Assembly (NCBI RefSeq): GCF_026262505.1
Contig: NC_067203.1
Coordinates: forward strand, 2,294,001-2,358,000
Origin: Trichomonas vaginalis G3
Lineage: Eukaryota; Parabasalia; Trichomonadida; Trichomonadidae
Reading direction: 5' to 3'
Length of the DNA stretch: 64,000 bases
Shown here: positions 50,922 through 59,718 of the stretch, in pieces
Layout: every line of letters starts with the position of its first letter
Position numbering within the stretch: the stretch's first letter is position 1
Translations under genes and position numbers: made by a program
Notes under the pieces: generated by a model
Database searches by the model: none
The model's input: only the letters and a program-made list of their open reading frames with translations
What the model was told of the DNA's origin: nothing

Positions 50922-51749
50922 TCATTCTTCCTCTTTGAAGTTATCGAAATATTCTGTTATTTTTTCCTTCAGTAATGGTAAGTCTTCTTTGAATGTAAGT
51001 ATTGTGCAACCTTTGATGTCATAGTGTGTTTGAGGAAGAGTATTTTTGACAATTTCCTTTATTTGCTCATTCGGTGTCATTGAAATCGGTAAGTTTTCAC
51101 GATAGAACCAGTTTCTGTCAGATTTATATATTTTAGCTAAGTCGTAAAAGCTCTTGTTGTTTCTTCTGACTAAATGCAACATAATCATATCTTTATCTTC
51201 TTCTTTCTCCATCTCTTCAGCGTAAATCATATACTTATAGCTTTTTTCCTTTCCTTTTGGTACTGAACGTGGTATTCTTTTCTGTATGCTTTTGTCTTTG
51301 GATTCAATGACTTCATCTTTTGCATGAAGTTTCTTTTCCATCTCTCCACGTTCTGCTTTATATAGTTCATCTAACATCATGAAAATATAACAAGCATAAC
51401 GAGGTGAAGCCCACATTGCTACAGCATTTACTAAAAGTCTATGAATATAATATCCTTTCAAACCCGGAGCCAAATTCTTGCGATTTTCGTACGGAATCTC
51501 TTCCCTCGGTTTTCCGAGGGTAGCAAACATATGAGGAAATTCTTCTAAAAGTTCTTTTGTCTGTTGGTTTTCAAACCAATGATATGCTTGCTTTGTAGAA
51601 CGAAGAGCGTTCATTATACTTTGCATTTGGTACATGTCGTCTTTGACAGAACGAATGAGTCTCAATTGTTTGTTATACTGTATGTATTCGTATTCTTCAT
51701 TTATGGCTTCATGAACGATAGCAGTTGTTGTGTTCTCTAATGTTGTCAT
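50922..51749 (-). CDS. KilA-N domain protein with DUF3627-like C-terminus, 275 aa
   Basis: The KilA-N DNA-binding domain covers about residues 15-130 and ends in the typical HRLLVNAVAMWASPRYACYI. A charged helix (KKLHAKDEVIESKDKSIQKR) links to a C-terminal domain (SYKYMIYAEEMEKEEDKDM to HYDIKGCTILTF) like that of large DNA-virus KilA-N proteins. Such proteins are probably DNA-binding regulators. A short GC hairpin (CCCTCGGTTTTCCGAGGG, 51503-51520) lies within the coding sequence. Relics of a homologue are in the centre of element A. It looks whole. Confidence 0.8.
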   Translation of the reverse strand: MTTLENTTTAIVHEAINEEYEYIQYNKQLRLIRSVKDDMYQMQSIMNALRSTKQAYHWFENQQTKELLEEFPHMFATLGKPREEIPYENRKNLAPGLKGYYIHRLLVNAVAMWASPRYACYIFMMLDELYKAERGEMEKKLHAKDEVIESKDKSIQKRIPRSVPKGKEKSYKYMIYAEEMEKEEDKDMIMLHLVRRNNKSFYDLAKIYKSDRNWFYRENLPISMTPNEQIKEIVKNTLPQTHYDIKGCTILTFKEDLPLLKEKITEYFDNFKEEE

Positions 51750-52630
51750 TACTGTCTTTATATTCCGGATAAAAAAATAAATAAAAATAAAACTAACTTT
51801 ATTTTCTGTGTTAAAGAAATGTTAAAAATTCATGGTTACATATGTGAAAAGAAGTCACGAACAAATGAAGGTCATAAGATTCAGCACATAATTCTGAATT
51901 GAATGGTGTGTCATACATGTCAAACCGTCAAGAATTGAAGGAGATACGAGGCTATAAAGATTTTGGATATTTTCTGACACACACCCTGAGGGAAAAGTGA
52001 CAAAACACGACGATAGAAAAAGTGACAAAATGAGAGAAAGTTGTTCCCCGACCAAAATGCAATCATGTTGAAAAAGTGACATTTGTAAAGTTGGACGATA
52101 GGATTTCCTGAAAAAGTGCAAGTCTTGTTCTGAATCAGGACAAGATTTGTCTTGAAAAAATACAAGACTTGTTCTGAAAAAATACAAGACTTGTCTTGAA
52201 TCAGGACAATTGTTCTCAAATTTGAGAACTTTACAAGAAAAACTGACTAAAAAGTGCAAGACTTGTTCTGAATCAGGACAAGATTTGTCTTGAAAAAGTG
52301 CAAGACTTGTTCTGAAAAAATACAAGACTTGTCTTGAATCAGGACAAAACTTTACAAAATGTAAACTTTACATAACCGTTTCTATCGTATATGATATTTA
52401 GTTGACATTGTAAACTATCTTCATGTAAAGTATGGCGGTTTGAAACCGTCGGGAACCTTCACTTTTTTGACGAACTTTCCGCAGCAATTTTTAAAATTTG
52501 AGAAAACTCAACGGTTTGACACGTGCCATATGTCATTTTACTCAGAATTTTGTGCTGAATTCAGCAAAAATAATTTTAGGTGAAGTGGTGAAATCTCACC
52601 TCTTTTCTCACCTCTTTTCTCACCTCTTTT
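51750..52630. repeat. Long intergenic region with direct and inverted repeats
   Basis: No gene is supported. At 52100-52350 a cluster of units with ACAAGACTTGTTCTGA and CAAGACTTGTCTTGAATCAG forms direct and inverted repeats. A diverged AGATCT-type palindrome (GGTGAAATCTCACC) is at 52587-52600 with CTCACCTC repeats. On the minus strand TTTTTTTATCCGGAATATAA near 51760-51780 is the promoter motif of the KilA-N gene. Confidence 0.6.
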
Positions 52631-53584
52631 TCACAAGCGTCTTACATGAATTGTATGATGTATATTTGAAATCCTAAACAATTTCGTAGCTTCTATTTCT
52701 TCGCTGAGGATATCAAAAGTTTTAACAATGCCGAAAGTCTCTTTATATTTCTTCTTGACGTCAGACAGAAGGAAATCGTCAGCTGTTGGATAGTTTTTGT
52801 TCAGAAATGCTAACATGTCCATTTTGTTTTCTGCTGGTTTCTCTGCTTCTTTCTTTAAGTCAGCATAGTCGTTTCGCATACGTTCTATCTCTTTGACAGA
52901 ATAGTTATATTTCCTTATTGCTGCTTTACATTTAGAACATTGTGGGTTCATTTTAGCATTGTACATTGAAATTTGACCTGCAAGTACAACTATAGCGTCA
53001 ATGGTTTTCTTTAACTCAAAAGCTGCGGGTTTTATTTGTCCGTTCCATACTTTACCTCTTCTATCTTTATCTCTTATCTGCCATACACATTCAGCAACTA
53101 ATGAAACAAAGTTGTCGTATGTCTTAAACTCCTCCGATTTATATATGTCAGAAACATTCTTATATACCATATCGCAATCTTTGTCCATAACTTTATGGTT
53201 GCAATGATATCCTAGAAACTCATAGTTAACCTTACGTATGAACTTCTTTATTTCAACTGAGTCGGTTGGTCTGACTTCAATTTCATCGAATTCAGGAATA
53301 GTGAGCTTTTGTTGCTGGATTTCAGGCAATTTGGGTAAATGTTCCACCAGATCCTCCATTTCATAAAGATACTGTTTATTTGTTTCATCTTTCGCACTAC
53401 AGTCTAAATTACTTGTTAAAAGTTCTTGTTTGATCTTCTGGATTTCTGTTTCAAAAGTATATGAAGAAGGAATAAAGCTTTTCATCTCTACCAACATTGA
53501 CGTAGGATTCATGACTAATGAATTTGGTGCTGTTGTTGTGCCGTTCGCGGCTTGAATTGTTGTTGTGCCGATTGTTGAAATCAT
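52631..53584 (-). CDS. Unknown 317-aa protein, conserved in both elements
   Basis: The protein has a Cys/His-containing middle (YHCNHKVMDKDCDM near 160 and PQCSKCKAAIRKY near 220) that could bind zinc. A charged helix (ERMRNDYADLKKEAEKP) and a C-terminal region like a winged helix (TADDFLLSDVKKKYKETFG onward) follow. A broken homologue sits in the centre of element A with the same upstream T-rich run and GTATAAAAGATATG. It lies between two KilA-N genes on the same strand, which suggests a regulatory or replication role. It looks whole; no family recognised. Confidence 0.6.
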   Translation of the reverse strand: MISTIGTTTIQAANGTTTAPNSLVMNPTSMLVEMKSFIPSSYTFETEIQKIKQELLTSNLDCSAKDETNKQYLYEMEDLVEHLPKLPEIQQQKLTIPEFDEIEVRPTDSVEIKKFIRKVNYEFLGYHCNHKVMDKDCDMVYKNVSDIYKSEEFKTYDNFVSLVAECVWQIRDKDRRGKVWNGQIKPAAFELKKTIDAIVVLAGQISMYNAKMNPQCSKCKAAIRKYNYSVKEIERMRNDYADLKKEAEKPAENKMDMLAFLNKNYPTADDFLLSDVKKKYKETFGIVKTFDILSEEIEATKLFRISNIHHTIHVRRL

Positions 53585-53755
53585 ATCTTTTATACAAAAT
53601 AAAAAAATAAAAAAAAAAAACTAACTTTATTTTTTCTATCTTAAGGAAATTCATGAAAATTCACGGGGTGAAAAAACAGGTGAGAAAACAGGTGAGATCT
53701 CACCTCTTCACCTCAATTATATTTTTGGTGAATTCGATAAAAATAAATGGTTCAT
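53585..53755. repeat. Palindrome and T-rich promoter between tandem genes
   Basis: GGTGAGATCTCACC at 53691-53704 with CACCTG half-site repeats lies between the KilA-N stop and the start region of the 317-aa gene. The text TTCATGAAAATTC next to it recurs beside most copies of the palindrome. Confidence 0.7.
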
Positions 53756-54418
53756 TTACTCACAATATTTTTGTACAAAACGACCCCAAACTTTTAACTT
53801 CTTTTCTGCAGCTTCTAATGCTATCTTAGCGAGTTCATATTCTCTAAATTCTCTCTTTAAATCTTCTTGTTCCCATTGGTCTAGTTCGTATGGAGAATCT
53901 CTATAACCATAACATATCTCACGTTCATGTTCAAATTGTTTTTCGCACATTTTTCTAACTTCTTGTTCGAACAAAGGTTTAGCATTCTTTACTGTATCTT
54001 CAAGTTCTTCTTCATCTAATTTCTCATGAACTTTCTTGTCTATGGAGTCCATAATTTTTCCAACTGCTATGCAATATTTTGGAGAAGCCCACATTGCTAT
54101 ATAGTTTATAAGTCTTGGGTCTACATACGTTCCTCTAACCTGTTTGATTTCATCAGGAATTCCTGCATGAATTTTGTATAAAAAGCAACCGCCGGAATTC
54201 GGACTGTTGCTATATTCTTCACAAAATGCCTTATAATACTCTTCCCAGGACTTATTTTCCAACAACTTTCTAAAGTCTTTCCTAAACTGCTGACACATAT
54301 TTGTTGCATTAATGTAACCATCCTTGTCTCTACGTAAGACTTCAATACCGTTATAAGTGCCTTTTGTGAATGTTTCGCCATTATATTTGTTAGTGAATGT
54401 TTTTGCTTCGACTGACAT
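53756..54418 (-). CDS. KilA-N domain protein, 220 aa
   Basis: A second KilA-N protein. DGYINATNMCQQFRKDFRKL near residues 33-52 is the classic core, and GTYVDPRLINYIAMWASPKY near 108-127 closes the domain. A charged coiled coil (EELEDTVKNAKPLFEQEV and on) follows, ending without a clear second domain. It is a likely DNA-binding regulator. The start follows CTTTTTATCTTGTAGG about 17 bases upstream. It looks whole. Confidence 0.85.
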   Translation of the reverse strand: MSVEAKTFTNKYNGETFTKGTYNGIEVLRRDKDGYINATNMCQQFRKDFRKLLENKSWEEYYKAFCEEYSNSPNSGGCFLYKIHAGIPDEIKQVRGTYVDPRLINYIAMWASPKYCIAVGKIMDSIDKKVHEKLDEEELEDTVKNAKPLFEQEVRKMCEKQFEHEREICYGYRDSPYELDQWEQEDLKREFREYELAKIALEAAEKKLKVWGRFVQKYCE

Positions 54419-54594
54419 TTCTGTTCTTACCTACAAGATAAAAAGTTAGAAAAAAATAAAACTAACTTTATTTTTTCTATCTTAAGGAAATTCATGAATT
54501 TTCAAGAGGGTGAAAAAACAGGTGAAAAAAGAGGTGAAATCTCACCTCTTCACCTAAACATTATTTTTGTCTGATTTACATCTAATGAAAAAGT
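54419..54594. repeat. Palindrome between integrase and KilA-N genes
   Basis: GGTGAAATCTCACC at 54533-54546 with GGTGAAAAA half-site repeats, next to TTCATGAATTTTC. It lies downstream of the integrase stop and upstream of the KilA-N promoter. Confidence 0.65.
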
Positions 54595-55680
54595 TTAGAA
54601 GAATTTTCTTATTCTTTCTGGCATATTTTTGTCTTTCCAGTACTCCCGCTCTAATGGTCCCAGATGTGTTGGCTTCGACTCTCTCAAGTTCTTAGATGGT
54701 ATAACATCTTCAACGCCTCCTTCATATCTTACTTTATAAGTGTCATCGTTTATGTTGTAGCCAAGTATTTCAATAACCACTCCTCGCTTTGCTTCGTCAA
54801 TGGTTTCAGCAAGTTTGCCATTACTACTTTCAACTAATTTATGACGAGGATAAAACGCAATAGAGTCGTCAGCAGCTTTTATAAGATATCCATTACCTTG
54901 TGTAGAGTCTACGATATAATAGTTTCTACTTAACCTTAAACGTTTCTTTGTCAATGGTTTGTCGTCAAGAACTACACGAACTTTTGTACCAGGAATGAGG
55001 GTAAATTGTGTTGAATTTATGATATTTTGTGTTTGGCTTCGTTTCTTTTGTATATACTTTTCTTCTTGTTGTTGTGTCATTGAATTTGGTGTATGTCCTG
55101 TTGTAGAATGTGTTGAGGAATTATATACTTCGAGAAAATGTTTCATTGTTTCTTCGGTAAAGTCTCGCTCTTGGTTTAAATCTCTGAGAGTCCTTATGAA
55201 GCGGTTTATGATGCCGAGTATGTTATGGTTATGGTCTTCAGTAGTGTAGTGAGTTATGTTATGCTTAATGAGAAATTCTGTGATTTCATTGCTGAGGTAT
55301 GCACCGTCTTGGTCTGATGTTAAAGTACTTGGGCTATGTTCTGCTACAAACTTTTGTAAAACTCTTAACACTTCATGAGTTCCTTTATTTTTCATTGGAT
55401 ATGCATATGCTTTGCGAGTGTTAACATTAATGAAGATGAGGAATGGTTTATGTCCTCCTTTTCTGCTTTGAATGAGAGTGTCAAATTGGTATGCGTCAGG
55501 AGTGTTGGAGTAAATTGGTAAAAAGTAGTCGTAAGGGTTTATTTTTGTTTGATGTACAACATTTTTGTCAAAGAACCTTTTCACTTCAGCTCTGTTAGTA
55601 AATCCCCAACTCTTTGCAGCTTCATTGAATTTCTTAAATGACCTCCATGGATGTTGTTCGAATACTTCTTTCAAGCTCAT
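54595..55680 (-). CDS. rve-family integrase with chromodomain, 361 aa
   Basis: The retroviral-like integrase core spans about residues 55-200, with AYQFDTLIQ, LTSDQDGAYLS and a following helix NRFIRTLRDL. The SH3-like C-terminal domain has IPGTKVRVVLDD and FYPRHKLVE. A chromodomain closes the protein (RGVVIEILGYNINDDTYKVR to EREYWKD), typical of Maverick integrases and probably a targeting module for chromatin marks. It catalyses insertion of element DNA with a 6-bp duplication. The frame is open over the normal length. Confidence 0.9.
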   Translation of the reverse strand: MSLKEVFEQHPWRSFKKFNEAAKSWGFTNRAEVKRFFDKNVVHQTKINPYDYFLPIYSNTPDAYQFDTLIQSRKGGHKPFLIFINVNTRKAYAYPMKNKGTHEVLRVLQKFVAEHSPSTLTSDQDGAYLSNEITEFLIKHNITHYTTEDHNHNILGIINRFIRTLRDLNQERDFTEETMKHFLEVYNSSTHSTTGHTPNSMTQQQEEKYIQKKRSQTQNIINSTQFTLIPGTKVRVVLDDKPLTKKRLRLSRNYYIVDSTQGNGYLIKAADDSIAFYPRHKLVESSNGKLAETIDEAKRGVVIEILGYNINDDTYKVRYEGGVEDVIPSKNLRESKPTHLGPLEREYWKDKNMPERIRKFF

Positions 55681-55720
55681 TTATGTAAAGTTAAAGATTT
55701 TATTCTAGGCTCAAGCGAGT

Positions 55721-57655
55721 TCATTGAACGCGGTACCATGCGAATATAGTCACAAATGGTGGCATGTAATCTTTACCCAAGCCTGTTGGATTTGTTGTGA
55801 AAGTATGGACATGATTTCCTCCCGGTTCAGTTTGTCGAAAAATCTTTTTTGCTGCATTGTTATAAGATGGAGATAAAACGTCATTGCCAGCTTCATACTC
55901 TGAGTTGTATAATGGGTGGTCTCTTAATGAGTGGCTATGGTCGCCAGAAAAGTTTGTAGTTCCTGTATGAGTGTGCGGTGGAAGGTTTGCTTCTTTAATT
56001 TTCTTTGAACCACCCGTTTGCTTTGAAGAGTTAGCACAGTATAAGAATTTGTCTACAATCTGCTGCCATGTACCAAAACCTAAAACTGTTTCTGGATTTG
56101 TTGAGTTCATTGACGTATAAATAGAACCAATGGGATATAATGTTTGAAGTATTTCTGTCTTTAATGTTTGAAGCTCTGTTTTGTCTGCTTTCTTATCTAA
56201 CATTGTTGGTAGTTCATATGCTTCAAAGTTTCTGGCATGATCTTCGATATTCCTGCAACTCTTATCTAAATTGTTAAGAGTATCTTTTACGCTTGTACTT
56301 GGATTCTCTAAAGGTGCACTTGAACCAAGGTCAAAGTTCAATATTATGTCGTCTGCTCTAACAGTAGTGAAGGATTTATGTGTATGGTTCTTGTCAGCTT
56401 TCTTATCTAACATTGTTGGTAGTTCATATGCTTCAAAGTTTCTGGCATGATCTTCGATATTCCTGCAACTCTTATCTAAATTGTTAAGAGTATCTTTTAC
56501 GCTTGTACTTGGATTCTCTAAAGGTGCACTTGAACCAAGGTCAAAGTTCAATATTATGTCGTCTGCTCTAACAGTAGTGAAGGATTTATGTGTATGGTTC
56601 TTGTCGGCTTTACTGTCTAATGTAGCTTGAAGTTCATTTATATCGGAGATGCTGTGTTTATGAGATTTCAAAACTTTGTTCATTGCTTCGAGTTCAACTT
56701 TGTCAGCTTTACTTTTAATAGCATCTTCAAACGTTATTTTTGACTTAACTCTCAAAGTAAATCTTGGTTCAACTAATACACCGTTAACATTGAAAGTAGA
56801 GGCATAAATTTCACCGGTATAACCAAATGCTTCTGGTGCTTTAGCTACATCATACTGTACAGTACAGCTTATGTCATAACCTTTAGCACGAATGTATTTA
56901 TATCTTCTTTCATTAACATTTTTTGTCTTCGCTTCATCACTTCGTGTTAAATATCCATGGTAGTCCGTTATAATCTGTTCGTCTGAAGTTATATAATGAA
57001 CGTGGTTCTTGTCCGCTTTACTATTTAATGTAGCTTGAAGTTCATTTATATCGGAGATATTGTGTTTATGAGATTTCAAAACTTTGTTCATTGCGTCAAG
57101 TTCATTTTTGTCCGCTTTACTATTTAATGTAGCTTGAAGTTCATTTATATCGGAGATATTGTGTTTATGTTCTTTATCTGCTTTTTCGGCTAATTTCTCT
57201 TCTATCTCATTTATTTCAAGTTCATGCCTACCACCACCTCCCGAAGAAGTATTTTTCTTCAGCTCTTGAAGAACGTCCACTTCGCCATCTTTGGTGTCAA
57301 TAATGAGACTTTGTGTTAAAACCTTTCCTGTCTTAATGGATGTTTGTAAAACTTCTTCTTCACCGTGTTCGGGGTCATGGTCGTCATCATATCTTGTGAA
57401 ATCAGAGATGTTGTCATACATTAAGCATATCTGTCTCAAAAGTTCTGCTATTTGAAACTGGAACGAAAGATATACAGAACTTTCATCATCTCCTAAAGTC
57501 AAGTCTGCTTTCTTAAGTATTTCTTGAATGTATGCAATGAGAACAGAGTACCTTGGAAAATATTCGAACAATATTTCATTAGCTGTTGGTTTTGGTGGTT
57601 CTTCTGGAGTTTCTGTTGTCAGTTCCTTCTGTAGGTTCTGTTGGAGTTTCTGCAT
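55721..57655 (-). CDS. Phage-type tail fibre protein, 644 aa
   Basis: Fibre repeats built from HKHNISDINELQATLNSKAD and KADKNHTHKSFTTV fill about residues 160-480, including an exact 210-bp duplication (70 residues). The C-terminal 150 residues are the phage collar/baseplate fold: YPIGSIYTSMN, GFGTWQQIVDKFLY, LPPHTH, and MPPFVTIFAWYR. It is closely similar to the element A fibre in this block but differs at the tip region between LPPHTH and the end. It starts inside the end of the collagen-like gene (77-bp overlap) without an obvious promoter motif of its own. It looks whole. Confidence 0.85.
   Translation of the reverse strand: MQKLQQNLQKELTTETPEEPPKPTANEILFEYFPRYSVLIAYIQEILKKADLTLGDDESSVYLSFQFQIAELLRQICLMYDNISDFTRYDDDHDPEHGEEEVLQTSIKTGKVLTQSLIIDTKDGEVDVLQELKKNTSSGGGGRHELEINEIEEKLAEKADKEHKHNISDINELQATLNSKADKNELDAMNKVLKSHKHNISDINELQATLNSKADKNHVHYITSDEQIITDYHGYLTRSDEAKTKNVNERRYKYIRAKGYDISCTVQYDVAKAPEAFGYTGEIYASTFNVNGVLVEPRFTLRVKSKITFEDAIKSKADKVELEAMNKVLKSHKHSISDINELQATLDSKADKNHTHKSFTTVRADDIILNFDLGSSAPLENPSTSVKDTLNNLDKSCRNIEDHARNFEAYELPTMLDKKADKNHTHKSFTTVRADDIILNFDLGSSAPLENPSTSVKDTLNNLDKSCRNIEDHARNFEAYELPTMLDKKADKTELQTLKTEILQTLYPIGSIYTSMNSTNPETVLGFGTWQQIVDKFLYCANSSKQTGGSKKIKEANLPPHTHTGTTNFSGDHSHSLRDHPLYNSEYEAGNDVLSPSYNNAAKKIFRQTEPGGNHVHTFTTNPTGLGKDYMPPFVTIFAWYRVQ
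56191..56604 (-). repeat. Exact 210-bp in-frame duplication within tail fibre
   Basis: The segments 56191-56400 and 56401-56604 match base for base over about 204 bp, giving two identical copies of a 70-residue fibre module (FTTVRADDIILNFDLG, NLDKSCRNIEDHARNFEAYE). Confidence 0.92.
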
Positions 57656-58736
57656 CTCTTGACTTCAATGCTCTTGCTCTCAAAGACCTAAATGTTAGAG
57701 CACCAGGTTTTACAAAGGACTTTATAAATGCTTTAATAGTTCCTGGTAAGTTATTGTTAGCATTAAGTAAGTTCCTTATGCTTCCATCATGTACGTCCAT
57801 AGCACTATGTAAAAAATCTATACTTTTCTTGTAGTCAGCAATAGACTGACTGTGATTTTTTAAAGATTTGTCAATACCTTTAAGCCAATCTTCATGCATG
57901 TCTGATACTGAGCCAAGAATACCATTTGCTTCCTTTAGTGTATTTTGTGCTTCTCGTAAAGTATCCAATCCCGTACGTGCATTGTTTGCTATACGTCTTA
58001 CAGTATCTATTTGACTCCTTGTTTCTTGCATCCAACCAGATAAAGTTTTAATAGTATCCGAACCATTTGAAATGAAGTTCAAAGCATTTTTAACGTCATC
58101 TAAAGCTTCTTCACCAAGTACTGCCCATATCTTTCCGATTTGGTATTGAAGAACTCCATATGAAGCAGCTGTTAAACCAGTATTTATAAGGTCCCATATC
58201 CATGATTTAGCAGTTTTTCCATCCTTTCCATCCTTTCCATCCAAACCGTTTTCGCCTTGAGGTCCTTGTATTCCTTGTATTCCTTGTATTTCTTGTGGTC
58301 CGGTGTCACCCTTCTCTCCTTTCAGTTCATCTTTATGTTCGTTATAATATTCTAATGTCATAAGGTGTACATCATTACTGCTACCAGCAACGCCGAGAAT
58401 TTGTTTCTCATTCATGACTAAATTCTTTAGGCATTTAATGTTGTCGTCAAATCGAAAGCTCTTTAACAATTCAATGAGAACATTCAGTACTTTCACTAAT
58501 GAGGCATCTACTGTAGAATTTATATATTGCACCGTTCCATCATTTATGATAGGAACTTTACTTATTGTAATGAATGGGTCATAAGTGTTAAAAGTATCGA
58601 AATCAATGACTTTTTTAGTTTTTCCATCGTCAATGACTAAATCATTGCCTTCAATGGTTAAAGTTGAGTTTTCGTTTACTAGTTCATGTGCTCTTCTTGC
58701 TTCATTTGTTTCATACGCATATGCAGCAATAGTCAT
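57579..58736 (-). CDS. Collagen-like repeat protein, 385 aa
   Basis: Three parts are seen: an N-terminal domain (about 1-138), a collagen-like Gly-X-Y run (GEKGDTGPQ...GIQGPQGENGLDGKDGKDGK, about 139-174), and a long helical coiled region (WMQETRSQIDTVRRIANNAR and further heptads). Collagen-like trimerisation plus coiled coil is typical of phage fibre shafts. With the tail fibre directly downstream and overlapping, the two probably make a spike complex (inference). It shares a 17-bp divergent promoter with the gene at 58754. It looks whole. Confidence 0.75.
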   Translation of the reverse strand: MTIAAYAYETNEARRAHELVNENSTLTIEGNDLVIDDGKTKKVIDFDTFNTYDPFITISKVPIINDGTVQYINSTVDASLVKVLNVLIELLKSFRFDDNIKCLKNLVMNEKQILGVAGSSNDVHLMTLEYYNEHKDELKGEKGDTGPQEIQGIQGIQGPQGENGLDGKDGKDGKTAKSWIWDLINTGLTAASYGVLQYQIGKIWAVLGEEALDDVKNALNFISNGSDTIKTLSGWMQETRSQIDTVRRIANNARTGLDTLREAQNTLKEANGILGSVSDMHEDWLKGIDKSLKNHSQSIADYKKSIDFLHSAMDVHDGSIRNLLNANNNLPGTIKAFIKSFVKPGALTFRSLRARALKSRDAETPTEPTEGTDNRNSRRTTKTNS

Positions 58737-58753
58737 ATTTTAATGAGAATAAA
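58737..58753. promoter_or_regulatory. Bidirectional promoter, 17 bp
   Basis: Between two divergent ATGs the plus strand reads CATATTTTAATGAGAATAAA and the minus strand ACATTTTATTCTCATTAAAA (including start-codon bases). It is organised like 6005-6022 but with different core bases. Confidence 0.55.
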
Positions 58754-59353
58754 ATGTTGTTCTATTTGCAAAGTACAGACCCAAACGAATACGGGACAGT
58801 AAAGCTACAAACAAACTTAGGTCTTCAGAATGAGGCGCTTGCTTTCAGAGTTGTTGACTTCAATACTATCGCAACTTTTGTCATAACAGATGAAACAGAT
58901 TTCATAGAGATTGAAATAGATGACAAAAGAAGTTTTATAACATTTCCTAACAGAGCAGAGTATAGAATAGATAAAATTGCTGGAGTCATAGATACTCTCA
59001 TAAATGAAGAAACTATTGACAACATAGATGTCGAACTCTCTTCTGAGGGAACATTGAAGTTCAGTAGCAAGAAAGAGTTCAAGATAACACGAATGAGTCA
59101 TAGAGTACAACTTCTTTTGGGAGCATACCATATGACATTTCCTTTGAAAAGTGTTGACAAAACGATTGAGATGAAATCTGTTCCATACGTATGTTATGGT
59201 AATTGTTTGTACATTGAGTCTAAAATAGCTAATGTCACAGGCATTTCAGGAGTTAATAGTAAAGGTTCAGTAGAATATAAGTCTTTCTGTTATGCAGTCA
59301 ATTCAATGTTCATTCCAAACGTTCCTGTCATAGCAACTCATTTAGGTAAATGA
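58754..59353 (+). CDS. Strand-rich structural-type protein, 199 aa (minor capsid-like)
   Basis: The frame encodes alternating short strands (FVITDETDFIEIEIDDKRSF, LKFSSKKEFKITRMSHRVQL) with a late block SMFIPNVPVIATH. The fold style and neighbours suggest a minor capsid or spike-base protein. The 120 bp after its stop still look coding in style, so the gene may be broken (about one break). No firm family. Confidence 0.5.
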   Translation: MLFYLQSTDPNEYGTVKLQTNLGLQNEALAFRVVDFNTIATFVITDETDFIEIEIDDKRSFITFPNRAEYRIDKIAGVIDTLINEETIDNIDVELSSEGTLKFSSKKEFKITRMSHRVQLLLGAYHMTFPLKSVDKTIEMKSVPYVCYGNCLYIESKIANVTGISGVNSKGSVEYKSFCYAVNSMFIPNVPVIATHLGK

Positions 59354-59478
59354 GTTCGCATTAGTCCTCATAATTTGAAAGACATGCAATTCAGACTTGT
59401 TGACTTTCAAGGAGAGCCTGTAGAACTGAAGGCACCAGTGCGAATGACTGTTGAAGTTGACTTTTTAGAAAATATTAA

Positions 59479-59718
59479 ATGCAACAGCTTACAAGAGAAC
59501 TCAGAGCTAAAAATATAAAGTATGAATGTTATGTATTAGGTCATGAACTTTGGTTGTTGCTGTTTGATGAAACAAATGAATTAGTTATGTCAGTCAAGAG
59601 AACAGAAAAATATTGTGTTAGTGAAAACTGCACCAAGTCAATAAGATTAGGTTTGCATTATGAAGATGAGTTCGATACTGTTGAAGAAGTTTTGGATAGA
59701 TATTACAAATTGCTTTAA
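59479..59718 (+). CDS. Unknown 79-aa protein
   Basis: A small protein with HELWLLLFDETNELVMSVK in the middle and an acidic helical C-terminus (EDEFDTVEEVLDRYYKLL). The ATG follows GACTTTTTAGAAAATATTAAATG-type sequence. It overlaps the convergent gene by 4 bp. Looks whole. Confidence 0.55.
   Translation: MQQLTRELRAKNIKYECYVLGHELWLLLFDETNELVMSVKRTEKYCVSENCTKSIRLGLHYEDEFDTVEEVLDRYYKLL

Noticed and set aside
50182-51024. Long open frames on both strands across the 54-bp array (18-residue repeats)
   Set aside because: The unit length is a multiple of three and free of stops by chance; both strands are open, and hairpins better explain the conservation.
51855-52325. 156-aa minus-strand frame over the CAAGACTTGT repeats
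   Set aside because: Low-complexity Phe/Ser text caused by the repeats; no start motif.
54595-55680. LTR retrotransposon or retrovirus because of the rve integrase
   Set aside because: No reverse transcriptase, gag or LTRs; the integrase lies in a Polinton with pPolB, capsid genes and TIRs.
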